Notes under the pieces: generated by a model
What the model was told of the DNA's origin: nothing
The model's input: only the letters and a program-made list of their open reading frames with translations
The model's database searches: none
Position numbers and translations under genes: made by a program
From: an uncultured Flavobacteriaceae bacterium
GTDB taxonomy: Bacteria; Bacteroidota; Bacteroidia; Flavobacteriales; Flavobacteriaceae
NCBI GenBank assembly: GCA_937929935.1
Contig: CALFUL010000025.1
Coordinates: forward strand, 1 to 55,282
Direction: 5' to 3'
DNA: 55,282 nt
Part shown: positions 24,109 through 33,274 of the stretch, piece by piece
How the letters are laid out: each line of letters starts with the position of its first letter
Numbering within the stretch: position 1 is the first letter of the stretch

Positions 24109-25866
24109 TCAACTTATCAAACTTGCATCTACCAAGTGCAAGCCATCATCAATTAACTGACCCACTTTTGGGTTATTCAATTTCACAGTTTCTAAATGAG
24201 TTGCTACGTCCTGAGCAAAATCTGAATCTCCATTGTTTTTAGCAAGCTCATATAATTCAACTGATAAAAGCCAATCATCTGGAAATTCATCAGTTATTTG
24301 CTCAAAAACCTTATGTCGTGAAATAGTAATGTTAGTGCCTTCTCTGAAATCGCGCACTTGACGGTAATATTGCTCTAGTTTTTGACGCTCTTTTGACAAC
24401 ACTTGTTGAGCTGTAGTTGATGAGATTTCATGATTAATTAAATCAAAACTCTTCAAATCAGCAGGGCCATTATAGGCTGAAACAATATGTTCGCCAACAG
24501 CCATACTATAAAAGCGTTCATTCGATTTAAATAGGATTTCATTTTTATGGGTAACCGTGCAGTTTTTGAACGTAATGAGTATTATTTCTCCTTTTAAATT
24601 TCGTGTACCAGTAATGATTTCACCTGAAATAGTTATGTCGCCTTCAAATTCTAAAGAAATAGTTTGTCCTTCAAAAATATTATACGCTTTTAAGTCCCTC
24701 GGGCTCATATCTTCAATAGCCAAGTTGATGCCTTTTAGTTTACCCATAGGCGAACCAAAACCGTCATGATGTTGTTCAACACTATGACCAACCAATTCTT
24801 TTTCACGATATGATAAAGCCGTATGTCCTTCGGTTTGAAAGAAAATTGGCTTACCGTCTAATTCAATTACTTCTTTGAAATTTCCTGAAATTTGAAGTCC
24901 GGTATTCAATTCAATAGTGCCGAGTTCTTTCGAATTAATTAATTTTTGAAGGCTGCTTAACCCTCCTTTTCTAACGGCCATGTCATTTGCAAATTCTTCT
25001 AAAACTTGACTTAAATAGGCAAAATCAGGAGTCACAAAAAGCTGCGGTTGCGGTTTGGTAATATCAAAAGAAGTATGCGCTGCGGCAATAGAATAAGGCA
25101 TTTTTTTGACGTCATCAGTCATGCACCATGCACTTTCACCTATAGAAGATAGAAGTCCGGCACCATAAATTTTAGGATTCTCAACCGTGCCAATGAGTCC
25201 GTATTCAACCGTCCACCAATGTAAATTTCTAATCAAGGCAATTTCACTAGGTTCGCCCATATTGTTTTGTAAATCTTCAATATATTTCTCAGCCTTTTCT
25301 ATTTCATCTTTTGGTGTGCCAGACGCTTCTTTAATAATTGAAAGATGGCGTACCGCTTCATACAATTCAAAATCTTTAGCACTTGAAATAGCTTTACATC
25401 CTATTTCGCCAAAACGTCTTAAATATTCTGAATATTCCGGATTGGCAATAATAGGGGCATGACCTGCGCCTTCATGAATAATATCAGGCGCTGGGGTGTA
25501 TTCAATATGTTCTAATTGTCGAATATTAGAAGCAATAACTAAAACATTATAGGCTTGAAACTCCATAAAAGCAGAAGGCGGAATAAAACCATCAACCGCA
25601 ACGGCGGCCCAACCTATTTCTTTAAGAATACGGTTCATACCATACATATTGGGTATATGGTCAATAGAGATGCCCGTTTTTTGTAAGCCCTCAACATAGG
25701 TTTGGTGTGCCACCTTACTGAGGTAATCTACATTTTTACGCATCACATAGCGCCAAACAGCTTGGTCAATTGCGGTATACTCTGCATAATCTTGAGGTTT
25801 TATGAATTGCTTCAAATGCTCAGGTAACTTATCTAAAATAGAATTGCTTTGATAAGACATGCTCAT
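24109..25866 (-). CDS. Aromatic amino acid hydroxylase (long form)
   Basis: Pterin- and iron-dependent hydroxylase, most likely phenylalanine 4-monooxygenase. The catalytic half (about residues 1-330) holds IIHEGAGHAPIIANPEYSEY with the two iron histidines and the later Glu region (VEYGLIGT). A further 250 residues of beta-rich sequence follow, which the roughly 280-450-residue classic enzymes lack; a long form of this kind is typical of Bacteroidota. Start ATG 25866 or 25860 (MSYQSN) is preferred to the longer frame beginning at 25944. It is convergent with the DUF4230 gene (stop-to-stop 1 nt). Confidence 0.88.
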   Translation of the reverse strand: MSMSYQSNSILDKLPEHLKQFIKPQDYAEYTAIDQAVWRYVMRKNVDYLSKVAHQTYVEGLQKTGISIDHIPNMYGMNRILKEIGWAAVAVDGFIPPSAFMEFQAYNVLVIASNIRQLEHIEYTPAPDIIHEGAGHAPIIANPEYSEYLRRFGEIGCKAISSAKDFELYEAVRHLSIIKEASGTPKDEIEKAEKYIEDLQNNMGEPSEIALIRNLHWWTVEYGLIGTVENPKIYGAGLLSSIGESAWCMTDDVKKMPYSIAAAHTSFDITKPQPQLFVTPDFAYLSQVLEEFANDMAVRKGGLSSLQKLINSKELGTIELNTGLQISGNFKEVIELDGKPIFFQTEGHTALSYREKELVGHSVEQHHDGFGSPMGKLKGINLAIEDMSPRDLKAYNIFEGQTISLEFEGDITISGEIITGTRNLKGEIILITFKNCTVTHKNEILFKSNERFYSMAVGEHIVSAYNGPADLKSFDLINHEISSTTAQQVLSKERQKLEQYYRQVRDFREGTNITISRHKVFEQITDEFPDDWLLSVELYELAKNNGDSDFAQDVATHLETVKLNNPKVGQLIDDGLHLVDASLIS

Positions 25867-25982
25867 GGGTTTATTACGCTTTTTTAGAAAGATTAATGTC
25901 GCTTGAATCGATATTGTTTTAGACTTTAAAGGTACAATAATCAAACGCTAAAATAGACTACAAGTTGTTAAGAGCACCCATA

Positions 25983-26005
25983 AAAAAACCGCCCGAAGGC
26001 GGTTT
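25983..26005 (-). terminator. Intrinsic terminator of the DUF4136 gene
   Basis: On the minus strand AAACCGCC-TTCG-GGCGGTTT followed by a T run: an 8-bp GC-rich stem with a stable UUCG loop, just after the stop at 26011. Confidence 0.9.
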
Positions 26006-26010
26006 GAAGT

Positions 26011-26601
26011 TTATTTTGATGCCATGGCATTGGGCGGATATTGTTCTAAAATTTCAGCAACAAATTCTTTTATTCGTGCTTCTTTCTTTTCAATATTCTT
26101 GGTGTTAGAAAGCGTGCCAACCCCTTTGCCTTGCCAAACCAATTCTTTCTTTTTGGCATCTATGAGGTCAATATATAATGACCCTTGAGTTCTTGTGCTT
26201 ACAGCGTTTCCGACGCCCCAGCCCCAACCAGGACCGAAACCACCACCCCAAGCGCCAGGCCCGAAGCCTCCCCAGCCCCAACCGTAACCACCCCAACCAA
26301 AGTTGTTGTTGTATACGTCAACTTGTTCACTTTCTTTAGTGAATATGCTTACTAGAATATCTGGGTTTTCAGATTTAACAAAACCACGAGTGTTCATTTC
26401 AACTTCAATAGCCTTTAAGATTCTTTTTTTATCTAAATCAGAGATCATTGCCTTGTCAATTCCGGTTTTGTAAAAGGCAAAAGATTTGTACGTGTTAAAA
26501 TTAGCTTCTTTGTCATAATCTGATAAGACTTGAATAGAAGAACACGAGCTCAACATAAGCACTAAGACTAATGGTAGTGTAAGTAGTTTTAATTTATTCA
26601 T
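26011..26601 (-). CDS. DUF4136 lipoprotein
   Basis: A 196-residue lipoprotein: signal peptide with lipobox (MLSSCSSIQ, Cys near 20), then the DUF4136 start VLSDYDKEANFNTYKSFAF. A Gly/Trp-rich low-complexity segment lies in the middle (GWGGYGWGWGGFGPGAWGG), with an LYIDLIDAKKKELVWQGKG end. ATG 26601 is favoured over 26637 because it places the signal peptide at the terminus. Probably outer-membrane; function unknown. Confidence 0.88.
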   Translation of the reverse strand: MNKLKLLTLPLVLVLMLSSCSSIQVLSDYDKEANFNTYKSFAFYKTGIDKAMISDLDKKRILKAIEVEMNTRGFVKSENPDILVSIFTKESEQVDVYNNNFGWGGYGWGWGGFGPGAWGGGFGPGWGWGVGNAVSTRTQGSLYIDLIDAKKKELVWQGKGVGTLSNTKNIEKKEARIKEFVAEILEQYPPNAMASK

Positions 26602-26672
26602 GATTATTTTTTCTGAATTACTAGTAATTTTTTTCATTATAAAACTTCAAAAACCATGCCGAGAATTTTGCT

Positions 26673-26903
<231 letters not shown>

Positions 26904-27027
26904 TCAAAGAAACGATTTTTTAACCGTTCAACTGATTTATACAATTGTTTGGCACCTTTTATGTTTGTGTAAAAACGTTTCTTATGATAATTATTTTTAT
27001 CTTCAAGAGATTCTTATTAGAATAAGT

Positions 27028-27351
27028 ATGATTTTAGTATTTAAACATTTGTTTTATAAGAACTACGTCGGACTCACGTTTTGGCCTTTTATCATTCTTA
27101 AACATGATGGGTTAAAGTTTGATGACACGCTTATAAATCATGAAAAAATCCATTTGAAGCAACAACTAGAATTGTTGATTCTGCCTTTCTATATCCTCTA
27201 TGTTACTGAATGGCTTTTAAGAAGTCTGTTTTATCTAAATTTTTATCGTGCATATCAAAATATCAGTTTTGAGCGTGAGGCCTATGCCAATGAAGATAAT
27301 TTCAACTACCCAAATGAACGCAAGATTTTCAGCTTTATAAAGTACCTTTGA
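27028..27351 (+). CDS. Small membrane protein with HExxH motif
   Basis: A 107-residue protein. ATG 27028 (MILVFKHLFYKNYVG) is used. It holds INHEKIHLKQQLELL (HEKIH, residues 38-42), a membrane-like segment (about 49-72), and EREAYANE (82-89). HExxH plus a downstream E-x-x-A glutamate is the zinc site of gluzincin peptidases such as M48/M56, here in a minimal frame. Whether it cleaves anything is unknown. It is followed after 18 nt by the PLP enzyme gene. Confidence 0.65.
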   Translation: MILVFKHLFYKNYVGLTFWPFIILKHDGLKFDDTLINHEKIHLKQQLELLILPFYILYVTEWLLRSLFYLNFYRAYQNISFEREAYANEDNFNYPNERKIFSFIKYL

Positions 27352-27369
27352 AGTTGAAAATGAAGGACT

Positions 27370-28275
27370 TTGAAAGTTTCGCTACAAGAAATTGATTTAC
27401 CAATACTATCAGAACATAAAGTTTCTCTTTTTTTAAAAAGAGAAGATTTATTACATCCTCAAATCTCTGGAAATAAATACCGAAAACTCAAATACAACAT
27501 TGAAAGCGCAAAGCAGCAAGGCTATAAAACCCTCTTAACTTTTGGCGGTGCTTATTCTAATCATATCGCAGCAACAGCTTATGCCGGTAAGGCCCATGGT
27601 TTAAATACTATTGGCGTCATCAGAGGTAAAGAAATTGCTAAAAAATGGCAAGAGAACCCCACGCTAAAGCTAGCTTCAGAAAACGGAATGCAATTTCATT
27701 TTGTTTCAAGAGAAGCATATCAAGACAAGAACAATCAAGAATTTCTTGAAACTTTAAAATCTAAATTCCGGACTTTTTATTTGTTACCCGAAGGCGGAAC
27801 AAATGCATTAGCCGTTAAGGGTTGCGAAGAAATTTTAGATGCTACTACGGCACATTTTAATTACGTTTGTGCTGCTGTGGGTACGGGGGGTACTTTGGCA
27901 GGTATCATCAATGCATCTCATGAAAATCAAACTGTTTTGGGTTTTCCGGCCTTAAAAGGAGATTTTTTAAACCAAGATATTCGTAATTTTACCACCAAAG
28001 AAAATTGGCAATTACAAAATAGCTATCACTTTGGTGGGTATGCGAAAGTAACGCGTGAATTGATTTTATTTATAAATGAATTCAAGCAAGAGACCCAAAT
28101 TTCTTTAGATCCTATTTATACCGGAAAAATGATTTTCGGAATTTTAGACATGATAAAAACAAATCAATTTAAACCTAACACATCTATTTTAGCCATTCAT
28201 ACTGGCGGATTACAAGGTATTAAGGGGATGAATAATCGTTTAAAAAAGAAAAATTTACCGCTATTAGAAGTATGA
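27370..28275 (+). CDS. ACC deaminase / D-cysteine desulfhydrase family PLP enzyme
   Basis: A 301-residue fold-type II PLP enzyme. SGNKYRKLKY contains the PLP lysine (near 38), TFGGAYSNHIAATAYAG binds phosphate, and VGTGGTLAGI is the glycine loop. Members act on 1-aminocyclopropane-1-carboxylate or D-cysteine; the sequence does not separate the two. The only in-frame start is TTG 27370, with a TGA three codons before it. Its end overlaps the next gene by 4 nt (ATGA), so the two are coupled. Confidence 0.85.
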   Translation: MKVSLQEIDLPILSEHKVSLFLKREDLLHPQISGNKYRKLKYNIESAKQQGYKTLLTFGGAYSNHIAATAYAGKAHGLNTIGVIRGKEIAKKWQENPTLKLASENGMQFHFVSREAYQDKNNQEFLETLKSKFRTFYLLPEGGTNALAVKGCEEILDATTAHFNYVCAAVGTGGTLAGIINASHENQTVLGFPALKGDFLNQDIRNFTTKENWQLQNSYHFGGYAKVTRELILFINEFKQETQISLDPIYTGKMIFGILDMIKTNQFKPNTSILAIHTGGLQGIKGMNNRLKKKNLPLLEV

Positions 28276-29123
28276 TAAAGAAAATATTCTTAGTTAGTTT
28301 TTTGAGTTTCGCTTTGTTAGGATGCAAGGTTAAAAAACGGACTACCTACGGTAAAAAATCACAAACCAAAACGGTTCAGCAGTCAAGCACCTCAGATGAT
28401 GGTGGTCTTTACGAGTTGCCTAAAGATACAGGCAGGTTTATGCGTTTTGAAATCGACTCCGCTGATGAGTATATCGAAAATTTTGCTGAAATCGCCCAGT
28501 ATGAAATGAAAGCGTACGGCATACCAGCAAGTATCACTTTGGCGCAAGGGTTATTAGAAAGTGGCATAGGCAAAAGTCAGCTAGCTAAAAAAACAAACAA
28601 CCATTTTGGTATCAAATGTCATACAAGTTGGCAGGGCGAATATGAGTTGCATGATGATGATGCAAAAGATGAATGTTTTAGAAAATACAACCACCCCATG
28701 TATTCTTATCGTGACCATAGTTTGTTTTTAAAAAATAGAGCGCGCTACGCATTTCTTTTTGATTATAGACAAGATGATTATAAGAAATGGGCTTTTGGTC
28801 TTAGAAAGGCAGGATACGCTACTGACAAGCGTTATCCTGACAAACTAATTAGTCTCATTGAAAAGTATAAGCTGTATAAATATGATAGGTTGGTTTTAGG
28901 TGAAGCTTATAAAAAAGCACTAAAGAATCCAAGTGATGAAGTGCCTAAAAAGCCACTAGGTACTACTACTCATGTTGTTCAAAAAGGAGATACCCTTTAT
29001 GGCATTTCAAAAAAATATTCAGTTTCAATCGATGATTTAAAACGATGGAATTATCTCTACGATACTGTAATTTCAGAAGGTCAAGAATTAACCATCAAAA
29101 CAGAAGCATTTAATAACCAATGA
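28272..29123 (+). CDS. Glucosaminidase-LysM lipoprotein
   Basis: A 283-residue cell-wall hydrolase. Lipobox ALLGC (Cys18), then a GH73-type N-acetylglucosaminidase domain (about 70-215: [36 protein letters not shown]), and a C-terminal LysM (about 235-278: [19 protein letters not shown]). It should bind and cut peptidoglycan from an envelope anchor. Start overlaps the PLP gene; stop overlaps hemL by 4 nt, forming one translationally coupled run of three. Confidence 0.92.
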   Translation: MIKKIFLVSFLSFALLGCKVKKRTTYGKKSQTKTVQQSSTSDDGGLYELPKDTGRFMRFEIDSADEYIENFAEIAQYEMKAYGIPASITLAQGLLESGIGKSQLAKKTNNHFGIKCHTSWQGEYELHDDDAKDECFRKYNHPMYSYRDHSLFLKNRARYAFLFDYRQDDYKKWAFGLRKAGYATDKRYPDKLISLIEKYKLYKYDRLVLGEAYKKALKNPSDEVPKKPLGTTTHVVQKGDTLYGISKKYSVSIDDLKRWNYLYDTVISEGQELTIKTEAFNNQ

Positions 29124-30397
29124 TATATCAAAGAAGTAGTGCCTTATTCAATGAGGCCAAAAAATATATTCCGGGTGGGGTTAATTCTCCTGTACGTGCG
29201 TTCAAGGCTGTTGGTGGCGATCCAATATTTGTGAAAGAAGCTAAAGGTGCTTATTTATATGATGAAGATGGCAATCGCTTAATAGATTTCATAGCCTCTT
29301 GGGGTCCTTTAATTTTGGGTCATGCATATGAACCTGTTATTAATGCCGTAATTGAAAAAGCTAAAAAAGGGACATCCTTCGGTATGCCTACTGAAATAGA
29401 AACTGAGTTGGCCAAATTGGCAGTTTCAATGGTGCCAAATATTGATAAAATCCGTTTTGTAAATAGTGGTACTGAGGCTTGTATGAGTGCAGTGCGTTTA
29501 GCGCGTGGCTATACAGGTAAAGATAAAATCATCAAGTTCGCCGGTTGTTATCACGGTCATTCTGATTCGTTTTTAATTCAAGCGGGTAGTGGGGCTGTTA
29601 CTTTCGGAAGTCCAAATAGTCCTGGCGTTACACAAGGAACTGCAAAAGATACGTTGCTTGCGGATTATAACGATTTAGAAGGCGTTAAAAAATTAGTGCA
29701 AGCCAATAAAGATGAAATAGCAGCCATAATCATTGAACCTGTTGCAGGTAATATGGGATGCATTATACCTACGGATGCGTTTATTCACGGACTAAGAGAA
29801 ATTTGTACCCAAGAAGGGATACTGTTGCTTTTTGATGAAGTTATGACAGGCTTTCGCTTGGGTAAAGGTGGTGCGCAAGAAGCTTTAGGAATTAAAGCAG
29901 ATATGGTCATGTTCGGAAAAGTTATTGGTGGTGGTTTACCTGTTGGTGCTTTTGCAGCACGTGAAGAAATCATGAATCACTTAGCTCCTGACGGACCTGT
30001 TTATCAAGCAGGTACCTTGAGTGGCAACCCACTTGCTATGAGTGCTGGTTTGGCCATGCTAACTGAATTAAATAATAGGCCTGAAGTGTTTACTAGCTTG
30101 GCTGAAAAAACAAAATACTTGCATCAAGGCTTTGATGCCGTAATGAGTCAAAAAGGGATGCCGTATCAAATTAATAGTTTTGGTAGCATGATATCACTTC
30201 ATTTCACGGATCAACCGGTTGTTGATTTTAAAACGTCATCAAAAGGAAACAACGAAACCTTTAAAAAATATTTTCACGGCATGCTTAAAAAGGGTATTTA
30301 TTTGCCCCCTAGTGCTTTTGAAAGTTACTTTTTAAATGATGCCTTGAGTTATAAAGATTTAGATGATACTATTGATGCTTTAAATACTATATTTTAG
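29120..30397 (+). CDS. hemL: Glutamate-1-semialdehyde 2,1-aminomutase
   Basis: A 425-residue PLP enzyme of the C5 haem pathway, making 5-aminolevulinate. [48 protein letters not shown] and the PLP-lysine loop [16 protein letters not shown] are visible. Normal length and complete. Coupled by a 4-nt overlap to the glucosaminidase gene, although the functions are unrelated. Confidence 0.96.
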   Translation: MIYQRSSALFNEAKKYIPGGVNSPVRAFKAVGGDPIFVKEAKGAYLYDEDGNRLIDFIASWGPLILGHAYEPVINAVIEKAKKGTSFGMPTEIETELAKLAVSMVPNIDKIRFVNSGTEACMSAVRLARGYTGKDKIIKFAGCYHGHSDSFLIQAGSGAVTFGSPNSPGVTQGTAKDTLLADYNDLEGVKKLVQANKDEIAAIIIEPVAGNMGCIIPTDAFIHGLREICTQEGILLLFDEVMTGFRLGKGGAQEALGIKADMVMFGKVIGGGLPVGAFAAREEIMNHLAPDGPVYQAGTLSGNPLAMSAGLAMLTELNNRPEVFTSLAEKTKYLHQGFDAVMSQKGMPYQINSFGSMISLHFTDQPVVDFKTSSKGNNETFKKYFHGMLKKGIYLPPSAFESYFLNDALSYKDLDDTIDALNTIF

Positions 30398-30510
30398 AGC
30401 TAAAGAGGCATTTCATCGGAAAAATTGGCAATTCAACAGTTGACCGTACTTTTTTGAAATTTCATCGAGTTATTAGTTAAGTAAAGATGTTTAACTAAAA
30501 TTCATCCCTC

Positions 30511-30909
30511 ATGAAATTAAATGTTATTATCATAGATGATTGCCCAATACAATTAGCAATTTCAACAAAACTTGTTAAATTAAATGATAATTTGAACTTA
30601 TTGGGTGCTTATTTAAATCCGTTTATGGGTTTAAATGCGATCAATAGTAATGAGGTAGACATGGTGCTTCTTGATGTTGAAATGCCAGAAATTGATGGTT
30701 TTTCAGTTCATAAGCTGATTGCTAAGCCTGTTGAAGTTGTTATGAATTCAACACGAGCTGCTTTTCAATTACAGTCTTATTTAAACGGTGCGATTGACTT
30801 TATACAAAAACCGTTAAATGTCAAAAAACTAAATGGTGCTGTACTTCGCGTTATAGAGATGAAAAGAATTTTAGCATTTAAAAGTGTATTTGCCAAAGTG
30901 GCAATTTAA
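30511..30909 (+). CDS. Single-domain response regulator
   Basis: A 132-residue stand-alone receiver domain. Asp9/Asp10, phospho-acceptor Asp55 (LLDVEMPEIDGF), Ser80-Thr81 and Lys100 (FIQKP) are all present; the short C-terminal tail has no output domain. No histidine kinase is adjacent, so it is an orphan that may act by protein contact or in a phosphorelay. Confidence 0.88.
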   Translation: MKLNVIIIDDCPIQLAISTKLVKLNDNLNLLGAYLNPFMGLNAINSNEVDMVLLDVEMPEIDGFSVHKLIAKPVEVVMNSTRAAFQLQSYLNGAIDFIQKPLNVKKLNGAVLRVIEMKRILAFKSVFAKVAI

Positions 30910-30965
30910 TCAGATCATTAAATTATTAGGTAACTATATACTTATTTACACCATTAAATACAGCT

Positions 30966-31022
30966 AAGATTAGCACTTAATCACACTAGAATAAATATTT
31001 AGTGTGATTAAGTGCTAATCTT
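30966..31022. repeat. Perfect 23-bp inverted repeat between convergent genes
   Basis: Arms 30966-30988 and 31000-31022 are exact reverse complements around an 11-nt AT loop. The right arm contains the last codons and stop of the minus-strand gene ending at 31008. It probably acts as a bidirectional transcription stop between the receiver gene and that gene. Confidence 0.85.
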
Positions 31023-31712
31023 ATTATTTGGCTGTTTGCGACTCATTTCCTCGTACATTTGCAAATCAAAATAACAGGCAGTAATTATATCACTCATATC
31101 GATAATAATATCTGTGTCCATTTCTTTTATATTTATTACTTCCCCACCTAAAACTCTAGTCGAGTAATAAACTAAATATTCATTTGTAAAAACTAGATTC
31201 ATTTGTGAGTCTCTGAAACCACTGATGGCTGGAATAATTCTTACATAATTAGAAACAGAAGGAATTGGCAGTTCTTTTACCCATCCCACATAAGATTTTT
31301 TGTTTGTTAAAGTAAATAATAGAAGTTTATCGTTACCAACTGACTTGCCTAATAATAGTTCAAGTTCATTTCCATGCCTTTCTAAGGCAAGCCTAATATA
31401 CTTTTTTTGATCCAAAAATTTATTGCCACATTTACTAAATGCAATTGCCAATAAAAGGCAAAAAAATGCAGCTAAGGTATAAGGAATTTGAACTGGAATA
31501 AGGCTTTTAATGAAAATTACTGCATTAGGTAAATATGCGTGCATTAAAACGCTCATAGCATAAGTGAGCATACCGATTAAAGCTCCTATTAATATGCTTT
31601 CAAAGATTACTCTTTGCTTATCAAGTCTTTGTTGTCTGTACTTAAAAAAGAATGATCTGGTAAGAATGTAATATCCCGCAACAAGCGGTAACATAAGTAA
31701 ATTCCAAGGCAT
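31008..31712 (-). CDS. Hypothetical membrane protein with cytoplasmic C-domain
   Basis: A 234-residue protein with three hydrophobic helices (about 4-20, 35-60, 75-95) and a soluble C-terminal half of beta character (LLLFTLTNKKSYVGWVKELP, later MNLVFTNEYLVYYS) ending in acidic strands. The C-domain looks like a small-barrel ligand domain, but I cannot name a family. Preceded by a 67-residue gene 11 nt upstream on the same strand; the pair is likely an operon. Confidence 0.65.
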   Translation of the reverse strand: MPWNLLMLPLVAGYYILTRSFFFKYRQQRLDKQRVIFESILIGALIGMLTYAMSVLMHAYLPNAVIFIKSLIPVQIPYTLAAFFCLLLAIAFSKCGNKFLDQKKYIRLALERHGNELELLLGKSVGNDKLLLFTLTNKKSYVGWVKELPIPSVSNYVRIIPAISGFRDSQMNLVFTNEYLVYYSTRVLGGEVINIKEMDTDIIIDMSDIITACYFDLQMYEEMSRKQPNNKIST

Positions 31713-31723
31713 ACTCTAATATA

Positions 31724-31927
31724 TTAAGCGATGGCTTTATCTTCTTTTTTATCATCCCTTCGCTCATCAATAGATTTTAGTATGTCAGATTTAAGGAAGT
31801 ACCTAATAATTTCCTTAACTTTTTCTTGACTGAATAAATCTTCAGTTTCAATATAAAGTTTTCCATCAATAGTTGACTTTATATACCCTTCTTTTGGGCA
31901 TTTTTTATTTGTCTTTACCTTGGACAT
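31724..31927 (-). CDS. Hypothetical 67-aa protein
   Basis: A small charged protein (MSKVKTNKKCPKEGYIKSTI, then DLFSQEKVKEIIRYFLKSDI). It has no membrane segment and a helical C-terminus rich in Lys, Asp and Glu. It sits 11 nt before the membrane protein gene and is probably its operon partner. No family is recognised. Confidence 0.5.
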   Translation of the reverse strand: MSKVKTNKKCPKEGYIKSTIDGKLYIETEDLFSQEKVKEIIRYFLKSDILKSIDERRDDKKEDKAIA

Positions 31928-32131
31928 ATTATTACTTTAGTTAGTGTTTCAAGTTTAATATTACAACTTTTATGCCGTTTGAGATTCAATATATACTATT
32001 TATATTTATTCTAAATAATTTTTCTAAAACACACTGATATAACTTAAAACTAATTGTTTTGTTGTGTAAAGGTAGTTAAAAACCTACAAAAAACATCTTA
32101 TCACTGTAAAGTGATATATAGTTCCCATCTA

Positions 32132-33241
32132 TTACTTCTTGTTTTTATTGAAATAATATCTGTTTAAGGTATCTGAATTGGCTTCTAAAATATCTAGGTA
32201 TCCATCATTATTCAAATCAGCAGTAATAATATCATAGGTTAAGGCAGCTTCTTCGAAGAGTTGAAATGTATCCCATTTTTTGCCATTCTCACTATTGTAG
32301 AAAATAGTATTAGCACTTCCTGAATTTCCTATAACAATATCAATATCAGTATCGCCATCAAAATCGCCCACTGAAACAGCATAGCTTTTTGAATCACTTG
32401 TATCATATTCAATAGAATTGGTATAGGACAGGTCTTTTGAGCCAAAATAAATACTATTTGGCGCACCTATATTTGCGGTTATAATATCTAGAAATCCATC
32501 GGTATTCATATCAGCAACACTTACTGAGCGCGTTTCATCTGTGCTGGAACCAAAGGCTATTTTATGAGTAAAATTTAATTGTCCGTCATTTAAATAAATA
32601 TAATTGGTTTGGCCATCTCTGTTGGCTAAAATGAAATCTAGATTTTTATCGCCATCAATGTCAGCCACTTCAACATCAATGGTTGAATCTTTAGAATTGC
32701 CAAATTTGATGGCAGGCATAAATTTACCTGAGCCATCATTGAGGCAAATTTCATTAGGCATTCCTCTATTGGTAACCAATATATCAATTGCACCATCTTG
32801 ATTGAGGTCAGCTAAGCTAATATTTCTGGTAGAAGAATAACTTTTACCAAAAGAACCTGAGTGCGTGAAATTACCGTGACCATCATTTTTAAAAATTGCA
32901 TTTGGAGCCATGTCATTACCAACGGCAACATCAAGGTCTCCGTCATTATCAAAATCAGCCATTTCAGTAGCGTAGGTGGTTTCTCTTTGGCTACCTAAAT
33001 CTTTTTCAACAGTGAAAATGCCTCTTCCGTTATTGATGAAGATGCGATTTTGACCAGGCCAATGCCTGCCATTGGCAACCAAAACATCTTGATCACCATC
33101 GCCGTCAATATCGCCACAAGCAACAGATGCTGTACGCTCTTGATAGGTGCCAAGAATTAACCTGCCCGTAGTTTTAAATCCATTTTCTTGAGCACAAATT
33201 AATTGAAAACTCAGAAGAATAAATACGTATTGAAATTTCAT
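32132..33241 (-). CDS. Secreted FG-GAP/VCBS-repeat protein
   Basis: A 369-residue exported protein. The signal peptide (about 1-17) is followed by seven repeats of about 45 residues, each with a calcium-binding loop of the D-x-D-x-D-G-x-x-D type (DIDGDGDQDVLVANG, DFDNDGDLDVAVGND, DLNQDGAIDILVTN and so on). This predicts a seven-bladed beta-propeller, with no other catalytic domain and no type IX C-terminal signal visible. Such proteins bind ligands or surfaces outside the cell. It follows the mannitol dehydrogenase gene on the same strand after 33 nt. Confidence 0.85.
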   Translation of the reverse strand: MKFQYVFILLSFQLICAQENGFKTTGRLILGTYQERTASVACGDIDGDGDQDVLVANGRHWPGQNRIFINNGRGIFTVEKDLGSQRETTYATEMADFDNDGDLDVAVGNDMAPNAIFKNDGHGNFTHSGSFGKSYSSTRNISLADLNQDGAIDILVTNRGMPNEICLNDGSGKFMPAIKFGNSKDSTIDVEVADIDGDKNLDFILANRDGQTNYIYLNDGQLNFTHKIAFGSSTDETRSVSVADMNTDGFLDIITANIGAPNSIYFGSKDLSYTNSIEYDTSDSKSYAVSVGDFDGDTDIDIVIGNSGSANTIFYNSENGKKWDTFQLFEEAALTYDIITADLNNDGYLDILEANSDTLNRYYFNKNKK

Positions 33242-33274
33242 GGTTGCTAGTTTAAATATGGGTTAATGTTGCAA

